Program-made: the position numbers and the translations under genes
Shown: positions 53,041-63,588 of the stretch, piece after piece
How the letters are laid out: every line of letters begins with the position of its first letter
How positions within the stretch are numbered: position 1 is the stretch's first letter
Notes under the pieces: model-generated
The model's database searches: none
What the model saw: the letters and a program-made list of their open reading frames with translations, nothing else
What the model was told of the DNA's origin: nothing
Origin: Deinococcus aquaticus
GTDB lineage: Bacteria > Deinococcota > Deinococci > Deinococcales > Deinococcaceae
Assembly: GCF_028622095.1 (NCBI RefSeq)
Contig: NZ_CP115165.1
Location: 1,857,501 to 1,921,500 of the forward strand
DNA length: 64,000 nt
Direction: 5' to 3'

Positions 53041-53829
53041 TCACGCCTCTTCCACGTAACGGTACCGTTCCACACCCACCGCCCGCCCCGCCTCTATCTG
53101 GACAAAGACGCCGTTCAGTTCCGCCGGGCCGTCCGCCGCGCCGTACCGGTGCGGGCGCTCGGTCACGAAGCGCTCGATCGGGCCGTGCGGGTCACTCCCG
53201 ATGATCGACTCGTACGGCCCCGTGAACCCCGCGTCCGCCTGGAACGCCGTGCCGCCCGGCAGGATCCGCGTATCCGCCGTGGGTACGTGCGTGTGCGTGC
53301 CGATCACGGCCGCCACCCGCCCGTCCAGGTACCGCGCCATGCCCTGCTTCTCGCTGGTCGCCTCGGCATGGAAATCCACGAACACGCTGCCCAGATCATC
53401 GCGTTCCAGCAGCGTATCCATCGCCCGGAACGGATTATCCACCGCCTCCATGAACACCCGCCCCAGCAGGTTCACGACCGTCAGGCGCTCCGTGCCCTGC
53501 GCGGTCTTCACGTCGAAGGACCGCCAGCCCACGCCCGGCGTACCCGGATCGCTGTAATTCAGGGGCCGCACAATCGGGTACTTCCCCTCATCCTGCATCA
53601 GCACATAGATGTCCTTGTGATGCCACGCGTGATTCCCCAGCGTCAGGCAGTGCGCCCCGGCCCGCAGCGCGCCGTCCGCCGCCTCGCGGTGCATCCCGAA
53701 ACCACCCGCCGCGTTCTCCATGTTCACCACGATGAAATCCGCCCGCGAACGAAGCGACGGCAGGTGCGACCCCAGCACCCGCCGCCCCGGCGAAGCGAAC
53801 ACATCCCCCACAAACAACAACCTGATCAT
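53041..53829 (-). CDS. YmdB-type metallophosphoesterase
   Basis: A 262-residue phosphodiesterase. The metal motifs are [34 protein letters not shown] and GTHTHVPT. Related enzymes hydrolyse 2',3'-cyclic nucleotides, and a Deinococcus homologue has a solved structure, so I infer the same activity. TAGCCT ends 7 bases before ATG 53829. It is adjacent to and divergent from the stress-protein gene. Confidence 0.93.
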   Translation of the reverse strand: MIRLLFVGDVFASPGRRVLGSHLPSLRSRADFIVVNMENAAGGFGMHREAADGALRAGAHCLTLGNHAWHHKDIYVLMQDEGKYPIVRPLNYSDPGTPGVGWRSFDVKTAQGTERLTVVNLLGRVFMEAVDNPFRAMDTLLERDDLGSVFVDFHAEATSEKQGMARYLDGRVAAVIGTHTHVPTADTRILPGGTAFQADAGFTGPYESIIGSDPHGPIERFVTERPHRYGAADGPAELNGVFVQIEAGRAVGVERYRYVEEA

Positions 53830-53934
53830 GACGCGCAGGCTAGCGCGCTTTGCCGGTAAGCCGGGCGGGGCAGTCCAGGCCCGTAACGCCCTGGTAATGC
53901 GGGGCGCGCACGCTGCGGGCAGGAGGCGGTAATC

Positions 53935-54426
53935 ATGACGAGAATCCTGGTCACGACGGACGGTAGCGAACTGGGTCACGCGGCGCTGGGGCACGCGCAG
54001 GCCCTGGCGGGAGCGGCGCACGCGGCGGTGACGGTGCTGTGCGTGCAGGCGGACCCGGCGGTGCTGGTGGGTGAGTTCGCGTACGTGCCGCCGGTGGACC
54101 CCGCCGAGTTCGCCGCGCAGACCCGTGAACTGCACGCCGACCTGCAGGCGCGGGTGACGGAGGCCCGCGTGCGGGTGGAACCGGCGGGAGGTCGCACGCT
54201 GGTGCGCGCCATCCTGGATGTGGCGCGCGAGGAGAATGCCGCGCTGATCGTCATGAGTACCCACGGGCGGGGCGGGCTGGGCCGGGCGTTGCTGGGCAGC
54301 GTGGCCGAGGCGGTCGCGCACCACGCGCCGGTGCCCGTGATGCTGGTCCGTGCGGGGCAGACTCCGGCTGTGTGGGCGGCCACGGAACCGGACCGCCCGG
54401 CGGCGCGGCACACGCCCACCGCGTAA
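53935..54426 (+). CDS. Universal stress protein, UspA family
   Basis: A 163-residue UspA protein. The nucleotide-binding pattern is complete: an N-terminal [11 protein letters not shown] and the C-terminal [19 protein letters not shown] with G-x2-G-x9-G-S. It probably binds ATP and helps survival under stress. AGGAGG about 9 bases before the ATG is a good ribosome site, so this gene is not leaderless. A Pro/Ala-rich tail of about 20 residues is extra. A GC stem-loop follows at about 54445-54480. Confidence 0.93.
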   Translation: MTRILVTTDGSELGHAALGHAQALAGAAHAAVTVLCVQADPAVLVGEFAYVPPVDPAEFAAQTRELHADLQARVTEARVRVEPAGGRTLVRAILDVAREENAALIVMSTHGRGGLGRALLGSVAEAVAHHAPVPVMLVRAGQTPAVWAATEPDRPAARHTPTA

Positions 54427-54503
54427 GCGGCGGCGGGCCGGGGGCGCGCGGGTCGGTGTCAGCTTACCGTTGCCCGCGCGGCCGTTCGGTACACTGGCGC
54501 GTT

Positions 54504-57122
54504 ATGCCGCGTGTCCCCGTTAAACCCGAAGTGATGAGTCCCGTGGGCGGTGAGGCCCAGTTGCGCGCCGCCGTCGAGGCCGGCGCGGACGCCGTGTTCT
54601 TTGGCGTGAATCCCGCCCGTGATCAGGTGGGCCGCGCCGGCCGGGCCGATGGGGCGGGCTTTCACGCGCGCGCCAAGGTGGGCTTCGAGCTCGAAGCCCT
54701 GCCGGAGATCATGTCCGGGCTGCACGCGCGGGGTGTGCAGGGGTTTGTGACGTTCAACGTGCTGGTGTTCGACCGGGAACTGCGGCAGGCCGAGGCGCAA
54801 CTGATCGCGCTGGCCGAGGCGGGCGTGGACGCGCTGATCGTGCAGGATCACGGGGTGGCGCGGCTGGCGCAGCAGATCTGCCCGGACCTGCCCATTCACG
54901 GCAGCACGCAGATGAGCATCACGTCCGCCGAGGGCGCGGAACTCGCGCGGCGCTTCGGCGCTAGCCGCGTGGTGCTGGGCCGCGAACTGAGCCTGCTGGA
55001 CATCGAACGCATCGCGAACCAGACGGACATTGAACTGGAGACCTTCGTGCACGGCGCGCTGTGCGTCAGTTACTCCGGGCAGTGCTTCTCCAGTGAAGCC
55101 TGGGGTGGGCGCAGCGCGAACCGTGGGCAGTGCGCGCAGGCCTGCCGCCTGCCGTACGACCTGTTCGTGGACGGCCTGCAACGCGACCTGGGCGACGCCC
55201 GCTACCTGCTGTCGCCCGGTGACCTGTACGCGCTGCATCAGGTGCCGGACCTCGTGCGGATCGGCGTGGACTGCCTGAAGATCGAGGGCCGCTACAAGGA
55301 CGCCGAGTTCGTCGCCCTGACCACCGCCGCGTACCGCAAGGCCGTGGATGAAGCCTGGGCGGGCCTGCCGCTGAGCGTCACCCGGCAGGAAGAGCAGGAC
55401 CTGGAGCAAGTGTACTCGCGCGGGCTGGCGCCGCACTTCATGGCCGGCACGAACCATCAGACGGTCGTGCGTGGCCGCGCCCCCCGCCACCGGGGCGTGC
55501 GGGTGGGCACCGTGCGCGGCGTGACCGAGCGCGGCGTGCTGGCCGAACTGAGTGAGCCCCTGAAACCCGGCGACGGACTGGTGTTCGACCCGGCCAACTG
55601 GCGCGCCCCCGAGGGCCGCGAGGAGGGCGGCTTCCTGTACGGCCTGTGGCAGGAAGGCCAGCAGCTGGACGACGCGGCCCTGGCCCGCGTGCGGCCGGGC
55701 GGCGTGTACGAACTGCGCTTCGGGCGCGGCGCCGTCGATGGCCGCCGCGTGCGCGAGGGCGACCCGGTCTGGCGCACCCAGGACCCCACGCTGGCCGCGC
55801 GCGTCAGACCGCTGGTCGAGGCGGCCGACCCGGTGTACACCCGCCCGGTCACGGCGCACTTCATGGGGCACGTGGGCTTCCCGCCCGCCCTGACCCTGAC
55901 CGATGAGCACGGCCACAGCGTCACCGCGACCCTGCCGGACGCGCTGGGCGAGGCCCGCAACCGCGCGCTGGACGCGGCGGGCCTGCGTGAGCAACTGGGT
56001 AAACTGGGCGGCACGCCGTTCCACCTTCAGGATCTGACCACCGACCTCAGCGGCGCGGGGTTCCTGCCGATCAGCGCCCTGAACGCCCTGCGCCGCGACG
56101 CGGCCGCGCAACTGACCGACCTGCGCGCCCAGGCGCCCGAGCGCCGCACGGCGCCCCGCCTGGACAGCGCCCTGGCCGCCCTGCCCCGCGCGGACCGCGC
56201 GCCCGCCGACCACACCCCGAGGCTGCACGTGCTTGTCCGCACGCCCGAACAGCTGGACGCCGCGCTGGAGCAGCGCCCGGACTCCATCACGCTGGATTAC
56301 CTGGAACTGTACGGCCTGAAACCCAGCGTGGAACGCGTGCGGGCTGCCGGTATTCCCGTGCGGGTCGCCAGCCCCCGCATCCTGAAACCCACCGAGCAGA
56401 ACCTCCAGAAGTTCCTGCAATCCCTGAACGCGGGCATTCTGGTCCGCAGCGGCGGCCTGCTCGAAGGCCTGCAGGAGCAGCGCGGGCCGGAGTCGGGGGG
56501 GCAGGAGTCGGGCGGGGCGGAACTGACCGGCGACTTCAGCCTGAACGCCGCGAATGTCCTGACCACCCGCGCGCTGCTGGACCTGGGATTGAGCCGCCTG
56601 ACGCCCACCCACGACCTGAACGCGCAGCAGATCACGGAACTCGCCGGACTGGTCGGCGGGCAGCACCTGGAAGTCATCGCGTACGGACACCTGCCGGTCT
56701 TCCATACCGAGCACTGCGTGTTCTGCCGCTTCCTGAGCAGCGGCACCGACTACACCAACTGCGGGCACCCCTGCGAGACGCACAGGGTCGCCCTGCGCGA
56801 CGAACGCGGCCACACCCACCCGGTCATGGCGGATGTCGGCTGCCGCAACACTGTGTTCGAGGGCCGCCCGCAGGTGGCCGCGCCGCACCTAGGTGAGTGG
56901 CAGCGCGCCGGTATCCGCGACCTGCGCCTGGAATTCGTGCACGAAACGCCGCAGCAGGTCACGGGCGTCATCGAGGCTCACCGCGCGTTCCTGGCGGGCG
57001 CGCTATCGGCAGCCGGGCTTCAGGACACCCTGGACGCCCTGTCTGCCAGGGCCGGCGTGACCGAGGGCAGCCTGTTCGTGCCGCACGACTTCGGCACGCT
57101 GGACGCCCTGCCGGTCCTGTAA
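54504..57122 (+). CDS. U32 family protein, RlhA-like (rRNA hydroxylation)
   Basis: An 872-residue U32 protein. Two Cys clusters are visible: one at about 185-215 (LCVSYSGQCFSS..NRGQCAQACRLPY) and one at about 740-765 (HTEHCVFCRFLSSG..NCGHPCETH), which may hold iron-sulfur or other metals. E. coli RlhA, of the same family, is needed for a hydroxycytidine in 23S rRNA, so an RNA-modification role is likely; older annotations say peptidase without proof. It is longer than RlhA (about 650). TACACT ends 8 bases before the ATG. It is transcribed alone. Confidence 0.88.
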   Translation: MPRVPVKPEVMSPVGGEAQLRAAVEAGADAVFFGVNPARDQVGRAGRADGAGFHARAKVGFELEALPEIMSGLHARGVQGFVTFNVLVFDRELRQAEAQLIALAEAGVDALIVQDHGVARLAQQICPDLPIHGSTQMSITSAEGAELARRFGASRVVLGRELSLLDIERIANQTDIELETFVHGALCVSYSGQCFSSEAWGGRSANRGQCAQACRLPYDLFVDGLQRDLGDARYLLSPGDLYALHQVPDLVRIGVDCLKIEGRYKDAEFVALTTAAYRKAVDEAWAGLPLSVTRQEEQDLEQVYSRGLAPHFMAGTNHQTVVRGRAPRHRGVRVGTVRGVTERGVLAELSEPLKPGDGLVFDPANWRAPEGREEGGFLYGLWQEGQQLDDAALARVRPGGVYELRFGRGAVDGRRVREGDPVWRTQDPTLAARVRPLVEAADPVYTRPVTAHFMGHVGFPPALTLTDEHGHSVTATLPDALGEARNRALDAAGLREQLGKLGGTPFHLQDLTTDLSGAGFLPISALNALRRDAAAQLTDLRAQAPERRTAPRLDSALAALPRADRAPADHTPRLHVLVRTPEQLDAALEQRPDSITLDYLELYGLKPSVERVRAAGIPVRVASPRILKPTEQNLQKFLQSLNAGILVRSGGLLEGLQEQRGPESGGQESGGAELTGDFSLNAANVLTTRALLDLGLSRLTPTHDLNAQQITELAGLVGGQHLEVIAYGHLPVFHTEHCVFCRFLSSGTDYTNCGHPCETHRVALRDERGHTHPVMADVGCRNTVFEGRPQVAAPHLGEWQRAGIRDLRLEFVHETPQQVTGVIEAHRAFLAGALSAAGLQDTLDALSARAGVTEGSLFVPHDFGTLDALPVL

Positions 57123-57287
57123 ACCCTGCCCGGCTGACCCGGGTCTGACCGGCCTGCGACTCTTCAGGAACGATGAACGGGCCGTTCGGGCCGCCGCTGC
57201 CACCAGACGCGCCTTCCACCCGGTGGGGGAGGCGCGGTTCTCATGTCGGGTCTCATCCGCATTCCGGCCGGTTCTGTACGCTGGGTC

Positions 57288-57809
57288 ATGACCCCACAGG
57301 CGCATCCGGTGAAGGTGGAAAGACACGACGTGTCGGCACGTTGCCATTACACCAATACCGGCGCGAGGGCCGTCCACACCTACCGCGAGACGCCGTTCGG
57401 GCTGTTCGTAGCGCGAGATTTTCATGCGCACCCCCGCATCCGGCACTGGCAGGCGCACCTGTTGCCCGCCCTGAACCTCGTGGTGTGCCGCTACGATTTT
57501 CACGGTCGGCGCGAACACGACTATTACCTGGACGTGGCCGACATCACCCGCCACGGCGACGTGTGGCACGTGCGGGACCTGTACCTGGACCTGATCGTGC
57601 ACGACGGCCTGATGGCCGAGATTGCCGACACCGACGAACTGCTCGCCGCGCGCGAGGCCGGGTACCTGACCGAAACCGAGATGCACCGCGCGGTCGCCAT
57701 CGCGCACACGGCGCTGTCCGGGCTGGGTCGCGCCCGGTATGTGCTGCCCGACTGGCTGGCCCGCCGCGACCTGCACCTGCACTGGTGCGACGCGGCCGCC
57801 CTCGCCTGA
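57288..57809 (+). CDS. DUF402 family protein
   Basis: A 173-residue DUF402 protein (FomD-like fold). Motifs fit the family: the basic start VKVERHDV, the Tyr/Asp strand DYYLDVADITRHGDVWHVRDLYLDLIV and the Asp-rich loop EIADTDELL. Some family members hydrolyse nucleoside phosphates, but the role here is unknown. TACGCT ends 5 bases before ATG 57288, so I prefer it to a longer frame from 57243. Confidence 0.85.
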   Translation: MTPQAHPVKVERHDVSARCHYTNTGARAVHTYRETPFGLFVARDFHAHPRIRHWQAHLLPALNLVVCRYDFHGRREHDYYLDVADITRHGDVWHVRDLYLDLIVHDGLMAEIADTDELLAAREAGYLTETEMHRAVAIAHTALSGLGRARYVLPDWLARRDLHLHWCDAAALA

Positions 57810-57885
57810 TCCGGACGCGGCCTGAACGGCTGCCCACGCGAACCTGTGTCCCGTGAGGGTGGCCGGGCCGGGTATCTTCCGGGGC

Positions 57886-58608
57886 ATGCCGACCGACCCG
57901 CCCGCCGATGCCCAGGCCCGACTGGAAGCTGCTCTGCCCGCCGCGCTGGAGCGGATCCGGCAGACGCCCGGCGTGCTGGGCGCGTTGTGGTGCGGCAGCG
58001 CCGCGCGCGGCGAGGCGAACGCGCACAGCGACCTGGATTTCCATGTGCTGGTGGAAGGCGACCGGCGCTGGCGGGCGAATTACGTGGTGGACGGCGTGCC
58101 GGTCGAGGCGTTTCACAACCCGGCGCGCAAGGTCCGGGCGATGTTCGCGACCGCGCAGGGCGACACCATCACCATGTTCGCCGAGGGCCGCGTCCTGCTG
58201 CCGCACCCGGAACTGGACGCCCTGGTGGCCGAGGCCCGCGCCCTGCACGCCGCCGGTCCCGCCCCGCGCCCCCCGACGGGGCAGGAACGCTTCCGGCTGA
58301 TCGAGGAGGTCATGGACGCCCGCGCCCTGGCCGACGCGGGCGACCCGCTGCACGTGCTGCTGGCCTGCCACGCGGCGGAACTGGCCCTGGAAGGCCTGTT
58401 CGGCATGCGCGGCTGGTGGCGGGTCAAGCCCCAGCGCTGGCTGCCCACGTTGCAGGAGCGGGACCCGGCCGCCGCCCACGACCTGCGCACGTTGCTGACC
58501 ACCCCGGACGCCCACACGCGGCAATCGGCGCTGGAAGCCCTGGCCGTCCGCGTGACCGGCGACCTGACGTACCAGGAAGGCGGCAGCGAACCGGTGCTGG
58601 TGCCATAG
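57886..58608 (+). CDS. Nucleotidyltransferase domain protein
   Basis: A 240-residue protein. The nucleotidyltransferase core has GSAARGEANAHSDLDF (GS-x9-DLD), the metal site of the Pol-beta superfamily. The C-terminal half is a helical domain of unknown type. Such proteins include aminoglycoside-modifying enzymes and toxin-system MNTs; neither is shown here, since no HEPN partner gene lies beside it. TATCTT ends 7 bases before the ATG. A shortened repeat copy (D) lies 9 bases after the stop. Confidence 0.85.
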   Translation: MPTDPPADAQARLEAALPAALERIRQTPGVLGALWCGSAARGEANAHSDLDFHVLVEGDRRWRANYVVDGVPVEAFHNPARKVRAMFATAQGDTITMFAEGRVLLPHPELDALVAEARALHAAGPAPRPPTGQERFRLIEEVMDARALADAGDPLHVLLACHAAELALEGLFGMRGWWRVKPQRWLPTLQERDPAAAHDLRTLLTTPDAHTRQSALEALAVRVTGDLTYQEGGSEPVLVP

Positions 58609-58616
58609 TGCCGGTG

Positions 58617-58685
58617 TCATACGGATTCCGTTTATTCCGCTCGGATTGAACGGCTTTATAAGCCATTCAATCGGAGTCCGTATCA
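58617..58685 (+). repeat. Fold-back intergenic element, copy D (internal deletion)
   Basis: A 69-bp form with full ends (ATACGGATTCCGT and CGGAGTCCGTAT) but without the central CAACCCGG stem. The hairpin GATTGAA..GGCTTTATAAGCC..TTCAATC remains. The join is near TTCCGCTCGG, the same bases that follow the central part in copies A to C. Confidence 0.88.
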
Positions 58686-58770
58686 TAGGGGCTGGTGCCC
58701 TGAGCCGGGGCTGCCCGCAGGACGCGTGGGCTAAGGTTTCCGTCAGAGCCGCCCCGGTACGCTGCCCGGC

Positions 58771-59559
58771 ATGATCGAGGTCAGTGGGTACACCAAACGC
58801 TACGGGCGGCACGAGGCCGTCAGCGACCTGAGTTTCAACGTGCAGCCCGGCGCGGTGTTCGGCCTGCTGGGCAGCAACGGGGCAGGGAAGACCACTACCA
58901 TCCGCGCGCTCGTCGGCCTGACCCGCCCCACGAGCGGCACGGTGCGCGTGCAGGGCTTCGACGTCTGGAAGGACCCCATCAGGGCCAAGGCGGCGTTCGG
59001 GTACATCCCGGACCGCCCGTACCTGTACGGCAAACTGACGGCGCGCGAACTGCTGCGCTTCGTGGCCCAGCTGTACAGGGTGGACGGTGCCGACGCCGGG
59101 ATCGACCGCTGGCTGGAGTTCTTCCGCCTGACCGACTTCGGGAACGAACTGATCGAGACGTACTCGCACGGCATGCGGCAGAAGGTCGCCATCATCGCCG
59201 CGCTGCTGCCCGACCCGCCCGTGCTGATCGTGGACGAACCCATGGTGGGCCTCGACCCGCACGCCGCGCGGCAGGTGCGTGAACTGTTCCGCGCGCACGC
59301 CGACCGGGGACGCACGGTGCTGCTCACCACGCACTCGCTGCCGCTGGCCGAGGCGGTATGCGACCGACTGGTCGTGCTGGACCGCGGCAAGGTGCTGGGT
59401 CAGGGCACCATGGACGACCTGCGCGCCCGCACCGGCACCGAGGCCGGAGGCGTGCACGGCGACAGTCTGGAACGCATCTTCTTCCGCCTGATCGAGGAGG
59501 AACAGGCCGAGGCGCAGGCCCACGCCGAACACCAGACCGGAGCGGCGGAACGCGCGTGA
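58771..59559 (+). CDS. ABC transporter ATP-binding protein
   Basis: A 262-residue ABC ATPase. Walker A is GSNGAGKTTT, the signature is YSHGMRQK, Walker B is VLIVDEPMVGLD, and the His switch is in TTHSLPLAE. It overlaps the next gene, a large permease, by four bases (GTGA), so they form one exporter. TACGCT ends 7 bases before the ATG. Export of a drug, lipid or peptide is possible; nothing nearby shows which. Confidence 0.96.
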   Translation: MIEVSGYTKRYGRHEAVSDLSFNVQPGAVFGLLGSNGAGKTTTIRALVGLTRPTSGTVRVQGFDVWKDPIRAKAAFGYIPDRPYLYGKLTARELLRFVAQLYRVDGADAGIDRWLEFFRLTDFGNELIETYSHGMRQKVAIIAALLPDPPVLIVDEPMVGLDPHAARQVRELFRAHADRGRTVLLTTHSLPLAEAVCDRLVVLDRGKVLGQGTMDDLRARTGTEAGGVHGDSLERIFFRLIEEEQAEAQAHAEHQTGAAERA

Positions 59560-61268
59560 CCACCGCTCCCAGTCCGGCCCCCACTCCCGCCCCGGCGTCT
59601 GCGCGCCCACCGGCCCGGCCCAGCCTGCTGCGCGTGAAACTGCTGTCCCTGCGGCACACCCTGCAACGCGGTCCGAAATGGGGGTACGCGCTGGTCGGCA
59701 CGCTCGCCGCGCTGCTGGTCGTGGCCGAGGTGATCGGCACCTGGCGGGCGCTGACCTTCCTGGCCACCTTCGGGGACATCGGCCTGAACGTCTTTTCCCG
59801 CGTGCTGGAAATCGGCCTGATCACCCTCGCCAGCGGCGTCACCTTCAGCGCCACCACCGCCGCCATCAGTACCCTGTACCTCAGTGACGACCTGAACTTC
59901 CTGCTCACGCAGCCCGTCCCCACCTGGCGGGTGTTCGCCCTGAAGGTCAGCGAGACATTCCTGAACGCCGCGCTCGTCCCGGTGTTCCTGACGCTGCCGC
60001 TGCTGCTGACCGTCGCCGCGTACTTCCACGCGCCCGTCTGGGCGTACCCGGTCATGCTGCTGGCCGACCTGCTGGTGTTCGCCGCGCCCGTCGGACTGGG
60101 CGCGCTGCTGGCCGTCGCCCTGATGCGCTTCGCGCCGGTCGGCCGGGTCCGCGAGGTCAGCACCGCGCTGGGCGTGCTGATCAGCGCCGGACTGGTGTAC
60201 GCCATCCGCGCCCTGCGCCCCGAGGTGCTGGTCCAGAAACTCCAGGACCCCAGCAAGGTCGAGGCGTTGCTGCGTGACTTCGCCGGGCCGTCCAGCCCGC
60301 TGCTGCCGCCCTCCTGGGCCGCGCAGGGCATCTGGCAGGCCGCGCACGGTCACCTCGCCGCGCCGCTGCTGCCGCTGCTGCTGCTGACGGGCACGCTGCT
60401 GCTCGGCGCGACCCTGCTCGCCACGAAGGCCTACCAGGAAGGCTGGGCACGTGCCCTGGACTCCAGCACCCCCCGCCTGGACCCCACCCCCCGCCGCGCC
60501 GGACGCACCGAACGCCTGCTGAACCGCCTCGGCCCCGGCGGCGCGCTGGCCGCCAAGGACCTGCGCGTCACGCTGCGCGACCCCACCCAGTGGAGCCAGC
60601 TGCTCGTCGTCGTCGCGCTGGCCGGCGTGTACCTCGTCAGCGTCAAGGCCGTGCCCATCCCGGTGCCGCAGTTCCGGGGCATCCTCGGGTACATCCAGCT
60701 GGCCTTCCAGGGGTTCATCATCGCCGGGATCGCCGTGCGCCTCGCCTTCCCCGCCGTGTCCACCGAGGCGCGGGCGTACTGGCTGCTGCGCACCGCGCCC
60801 ATCGACCCGCGCCAGATCGTCCTCAGCAAGTTCCTGGGCGTGCTGCCCGTCACGCTCACGGTCGGCCTCGTCATGGGTGTCGCCAGCGCCCTGAGCATGA
60901 GCCTCGGCCCCACCCTGCTGCTGCTCAGCGTACTCGTCAGCGTCAGCAACGCCTTCGTCATCACCGCGCTCGGCGTCGGCCTGGGCGCCGCCGCCCCCAA
61001 ATTCGACGCCGACAACCCCGCCGAGATCGGCGTCAGCCCCGGCGGCCTCGCCTTCATGGGCCTCAGCCTCGCGTACTCGGTGCTGTGCCTGCTGCTGCTC
61101 GCCCGGCCCGCCGCCGGCAGCGTCCTGCGCCCCGACCTGTACCCCGGTTACAGCGCCCTGACCACCCCGGAAGGCATCCTGGGATTGATCGGACTGGCAC
61201 TGGCGACCATCCTCGGCACGTACCTCAGCCTCCGCACCGGCTGGCAACGCCTCGACCGGCTGGAATAG
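59556..61268 (+). CDS. ABC exporter permease
   Basis: A 570-residue permease with about 12 membrane helices in two halves separated by a polar loop (near 300-330, DSSTPRLDPTPRRAGR). It starts with GTG in the GTGA overlap with the ATPase gene. The double length (two usual permease halves fused) fits the Deinococcus-type putative ABC exporter. The N-terminus is Pro/Ala-rich (TTAPSPAPTPAPASARP). A DUF-type family is likely; substrate unknown. Confidence 0.88.
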   Translation: MTTAPSPAPTPAPASARPPARPSLLRVKLLSLRHTLQRGPKWGYALVGTLAALLVVAEVIGTWRALTFLATFGDIGLNVFSRVLEIGLITLASGVTFSATTAAISTLYLSDDLNFLLTQPVPTWRVFALKVSETFLNAALVPVFLTLPLLLTVAAYFHAPVWAYPVMLLADLLVFAAPVGLGALLAVALMRFAPVGRVREVSTALGVLISAGLVYAIRALRPEVLVQKLQDPSKVEALLRDFAGPSSPLLPPSWAAQGIWQAAHGHLAAPLLPLLLLTGTLLLGATLLATKAYQEGWARALDSSTPRLDPTPRRAGRTERLLNRLGPGGALAAKDLRVTLRDPTQWSQLLVVVALAGVYLVSVKAVPIPVPQFRGILGYIQLAFQGFIIAGIAVRLAFPAVSTEARAYWLLRTAPIDPRQIVLSKFLGVLPVTLTVGLVMGVASALSMSLGPTLLLLSVLVSVSNAFVITALGVGLGAAAPKFDADNPAEIGVSPGGLAFMGLSLAYSVLCLLLLARPAAGSVLRPDLYPGYSALTTPEGILGLIGLALATILGTYLSLRTGWQRLDRLE

Positions 61269-61275
61269 CCGTCAG

Positions 61276-61572
61276 TCAGGGCCGGTGCGCGGCGCCCGCC
61301 CCGACCACCGTGTGCCAGCGCCGCACCTCCCAGGTGCCCACCAGTCCGCCCAGCACGTACGGGTCCGTGCGGGCGAACAGCTCGGCGGCGTCCGGGGTGT
61401 CGCCCTGGAACAGCAGGGCGGCGCCGTCCACCGGGTCGGCCAGCGCGCCCCCCAGCAGCAGGTCGCCCCGGTCGGCGGCGGCCTGCGCGTGCGCGAGGTG
61501 CGCCGCCCGCAGCGGTTCGCGCCGCGTGACGTAGTCGGGGACGAGGTCGCGGTACAGCAGCAGGAAGTGCAT
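61276..61572 (-). CDS. YCII-related protein
   Basis: A 98-residue protein with the YCII fold: MHFLLLYRDLVPDY at the N-terminus, HLAHAQAAADRGDLLLGGAL in the middle, DTPDAAELFARTDPYVLGGLV later and a YCII-like His/Asp pair. Its enzymatic role is unknown. TACACT ends 6 bases before ATG 61572. It is a short gene beside carboxynorspermidine synthase on the same strand. Confidence 0.85.
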   Translation of the reverse strand: MHFLLLYRDLVPDYVTRREPLRAAHLAHAQAAADRGDLLLGGALADPVDGAALLFQGDTPDAAELFARTDPYVLGGLVGTWEVRRWHTVVGAGAAHRP

Positions 61573-61649
61573 GCGGGCAGTGTACCGGGGGGTGGAAACG
61601 GACGTGCGCCGCCCTGTGGCTGGGCGGCGCACGGTCCTGACGGTTCGGT

Positions 61650-62867
<1,218 letters not shown>

Positions 62868-62921
62868 GGGCGCATCTTACCGTGCCGGGTGTGGCCGGCT
62901 GGTCAGGGTAGGGTGTGGGGC

Positions 62922-63386
62922 GTGAGCAAGCGTCCCGGCCAGATCAGTCAGAAAGACCAGTCCCGTCAGAAAGCCGCGCAGTCCCAGCCGTCGGCCCGGC
63001 AGCGGTCTTCATCCCGGCAGGCCGTGTCGGCTGCGCCGGGTGGGGTGCGGGAGGTCACGCCGGAGATGCGGGCACGCACGGCCCGCACGTTCGGGCTGGT
63101 GATTCTGGGCTTCGTGGCGGGAATCGCGTTGATGGTGGCGGTCCTGTCGGCGCAGGGGCGCGCGCTGCGGGAGTACGCGGTGCGGGTGCAGACGGCGGTG
63201 CTGGCGACCGGGCCGTCCGTGAACGTGTCGTACGGGCAGCCGTGCGTGGACGCGCTGCCGGGGGCGTTGCCGTCCGGGGTGCTGTCGTGTGACGTGCAGG
63301 TCAGCAGCGGGCAGGTGTCGGTGCTGATGCAGCTGGAGCGTGACCGTGAGTTCCGGCTGGCGCCGAAAGCGGCCGCCGCGCCGTGA
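62922..63386 (+). CDS. Membrane-anchored secreted protein, function unknown
   Basis: A 154-residue protein with a Gln/Ser/Arg-rich cytoplasmic tail of about 50 residues, one membrane helix at about 65-87 (FGLVILGFVAGIALMVAVLSAQ) and a small outside domain with two Cys (QPCVDALPG and LSCDVQV). No family recognised. TAGGGT ends 7 bases before the GTG at 62922, which decides the start; only 54 bases separate it from the opposite start of the carboxynorspermidine synthase gene. Confidence 0.75.
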   Translation: MSKRPGQISQKDQSRQKAAQSQPSARQRSSSRQAVSAAPGGVREVTPEMRARTARTFGLVILGFVAGIALMVAVLSAQGRALREYAVRVQTAVLATGPSVNVSYGQPCVDALPGALPSGVLSCDVQVSSGQVSVLMQLERDREFRLAPKAAAAP

Positions 63387-63450
63387 GGCTGGGCTGTCAG
63401 GCAGGACTGGTCGGCATTCACGCCGGGTGCCAATCAGGGTGAGGCGGGGC

Positions 63451-63503
63451 TTGACTCTTGCCTTAGTATTCCCTCACGCTATTGAGAAGCCTTCCTATTA
63501 AGG
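63451..63503 (+). promoter_or_regulatory. Region upstream of katA
   Basis: TTGCCT (63458-63463), 16 bases, TATTGA (63480-63485) is a possible promoter, and CTATT(G/A)AG occurs twice, 16 bases apart (from 63479 and 63495). TTGACT at 63451 is another -35 candidate. An oxidative-stress regulator site could be here; none is certain. Confidence 0.4.
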
Positions 63504-63588
63504 TAGGAGGGTTCAGCGTCCACCCACCCACTCCCGGTCCCCGCAGCGGCCCCTGCCCCCCAGGCGCCCATCCACACAGGAGAGCACC

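Noticed and set aside
57886..58608. MNT/HEPN toxin-antitoxin pair
   Set aside because: Only the nucleotidyltransferase half is present. No HEPN gene is adjacent, and both neighbours are unrelated.
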